A stretch of DNA of 14,584 bases from JACDDK01 sp041747155 (GTDB taxonomy: Bacteria; Actinomycetota; Rubrobacteria; Rubrobacterales; Rubrobacteraceae), in contig JBGTFQ010000196.1 of the NCBI GenBank assembly GCA_041747155.1, positions 1-14,584 on the forward strand, in the 5' to 3' direction. Shown here one piece after another: positions 13,565 through 14,584 of this stretch. Within the stretch, counting starts at the first letter, position 1. Each line of letters begins with the position of its first letter. The notes beneath the pieces were generated by a model. The model was given only the letters and a program-made list of their open reading frames with translations, was not told where the DNA came from and did not search any database. Made by a program: the position numbers and the translations under genes.

Positions 13565-14002
13565 CTAGACCACCGCCAACTCGGACTCTCGGAGATCCAA
13601 CTCGTCCTTTACGGCTTCGAGAGCTACCTCGGCTGTCGGGATGCGACCGGAGAAGAGCGTTTTCCCGTCGACGATTATGGCGTTGTAGGAGACGCCGCGC
13701 CGGAGTTGGCTCCAGATCCCACCGATCCCGAGGCCACGCTTGCGGGAATCCTTGAGTAGCGTGGGGACCAGCCAGATCATATTCCTCGGGTCTACCACCG
13801 TTATTTCCATATCCACATCGACCAACTCAGCCCTGAGAGCCCGGTAGACTTCGCCCATCGCCTCCATCTCGCAGCGGTTCTGGGCGAAGGTATCCTTATC
13901 CCCAAGCTCCGTGTTCTCCCCGCCGAGGCGACCGCAGCAGCCAGAGGCCGAGACTTGTGCGTCCCACTCGCGGACTAGAATTATTCGGTGTGCGGCGTTC
14001 AT
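13565..14002 (-). CDS. Small thioredoxin-like protein with GCCG motif
   Basis: 145 residues. An N-terminal beta strand (RIILVREWD) runs into ASGCCGRLGG with vicinal C22-C23, followed by C44 (QNRCEMEAMG). An alpha/beta pattern continues with MEITVVDPRNMIWLVPTLL and a late YNAIIVDGKTLFSGRIPT, which resembles the end of a thioredoxin fold (strand, glycine turn, helix). I do not recognise a named family; ArsD-like or 2Fe-2S thioredoxin-like folds are possibilities. The ATG at 14002 overlaps the cstA stop as ATGA, which fixes the start; the frame reads open further upstream but only inside cstA. It sits between cstA and the CC-ending protein in one operon, and all three cysteine-bearing small products probably work together. 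Confidence 0.75.
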   Translation of the reverse strand: MNAAHRIILVREWDAQVSASGCCGRLGGENTELGDKDTFAQNRCEMEAMGEVYRALRAELVDVDMEITVVDPRNMIWLVPTLLKDSRKRGLGIGGIWSQLRRGVSYNAIIVDGKTLFSGRIPTAEVALEAVKDELDLRESELAVV

Positions 14003-14584
14003 TGTGGCGTGGTTCCTCTCCGCACCCGATCCCGTTCTCCACGAGCCCGATTCATGGCGCCTATCGCCTCTATTATAAGCCAGACGGCCAGAACGAAGAT
14101 TATGGCGTTGAGTACGGTGAGTAGCCAATCGCCCTCACTGTAGAACTTGCCGAGGTTGATAAACAGTGCCCAAGTAGTCATAGCCAGTAGGAAGGTGAGC
14201 GGGATGATCTGAGCCAGAGGATTACGATTGTTGGTGAAGACCCAGACCGCTATGACCGCGAGCGCGAGTCCCGCCGTGAGCTGGTTCGTGGTACCGAAGA
14301 GCTGCCATAGATACCCGAACGCGAAGCCCGCGTCGCCACCGGCTTTGCCTGGATAAAGTGCCAGGCCCATCGGGACGATGACCGCTATGGCCGTCGCGAT
14401 GGTGATGTTGCGAGCCAGCGGCGTGATGTGGGCTATCTCGGCGATCTCCTGCACTATGTATCGTTGCAGTCTTACGCCCGTGTCCATCGTCGTGGCGGCG
14501 AATGAGATGACCACGACCGCCGCGAAGATGGTAGCTATCCCGAGCGGTACGCCGAGGTTGTTGGCGAAATGACCGACACCGGCT
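13999..14584 (-). CDS. cstA: Carbon starvation protein CstA, C-terminal part
   Basis: The C-terminal ~194 residues of a CstA-family membrane transporter; the gene runs off the right edge, so the start is not visible. The recognisable block is SFAATTMDTGVRLQRYIVQE, followed by GYLWQLFGTTNQLTAGLALA, with several TM helices and a basic tail (NRARGERDRVRRG). CstA proteins import peptides or pyruvate during carbon starvation in enterobacteria; the substrate here is unknown. The stop overlaps the next gene by 4 bases. It is the first visible gene of the operon going to the ArsA-like ATPase. Confidence 0.88.
   Translation of the reverse strand, partial: AGVGHFANNLGVPLGIATIFAAVVVISFAATTMDTGVRLQRYIVQEIAEIAHITPLARNITIATAIAVIVPMGLALYPGKAGGDAGFAFGYLWQLFGTTNQLTAGLALAVIAVWVFTNNRNPLAQIIPLTFLLAMTTWALFINLGKFYSEGDWLLTVLNAIIFVLAVWLIIEAIGAMNRARGERDRVRRGTTPQ

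Overview
The window looks like a piece of chromosome from a deep-branching, moderately GC-rich actinobacterium. The proteins remind me most of Rubrobacter-type genomes. That is inference from remembered protein resemblance and from promoter style (several near-leaderless starts just after TANNNT boxes), not from a search. I see no phage genes, insertion sequences, CRISPR arrays, rRNA or tRNA.

Layout, left to right. (1) 2-412: the 3' end of an unrecognised gene, then about 230 bp with two small hairpins. (2) 645-2366: glutamine-dependent NAD+ synthetase (nadE), with a -10 box six bases before its ATG. (3) 2406-4186, minus strand: an ABC-2 type exporter (permease and BcrA-like ATPase, joined by TAATG). 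It is divergent from a 75-aa DUF2007-like protein at 4331-4558, which starts six bases after a perfect TATAAT. (4) 4574-6178, minus: a multi-TM NarL-type histidine kinase with no response regulator in view. (5) 6304-7903: an aldo/keto reductase and an AhpD-like peroxidase-related protein in one operon. (6) 7913-8194, minus: a small two-TM membrane protein. (7) 8310-8774: an OsmC-family reading frame interrupted by one in-frame TGA at the position of the family's first catalytic cysteine. A strong hairpin follows the TGA, so I read this as a candidate selenocysteine-containing OsmC. A 14-bp terminator and a FrnE/DsbA-like oxidoreductase follow.

(8) 9539-11740: a near-consensus promoter, a leader region with tiny ORFs and a terminator that can compete with an alternative pairing, then a small basic protein and a second ABC-2 exporter (ATPase and permease). 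This looks like an attenuation-controlled export operon. (9) 11750-12304, minus: a Uma2-family protein with its own leaderless-type promoter. (10) 12345-14584, minus: a tightly overlapping operon, cstA (partial) -> small GCCG-motif protein -> 88-aa protein ending in Cys-Cys-stop -> ArsA/Get3-like ATPase.

Themes: thiol and peroxide chemistry is dense from 6.3 to 9.5 kb (AKR, AhpD-like, OsmC-like, FrnE-like), and vicinal-cysteine proteins recur in the cstA operon. The two items most worth following up are the probable Sec-OsmC at 8310-8774 and the cstA/CC-protein/ArsA-like operon. The exporter leader at 9.5-9.8 kb comes next.
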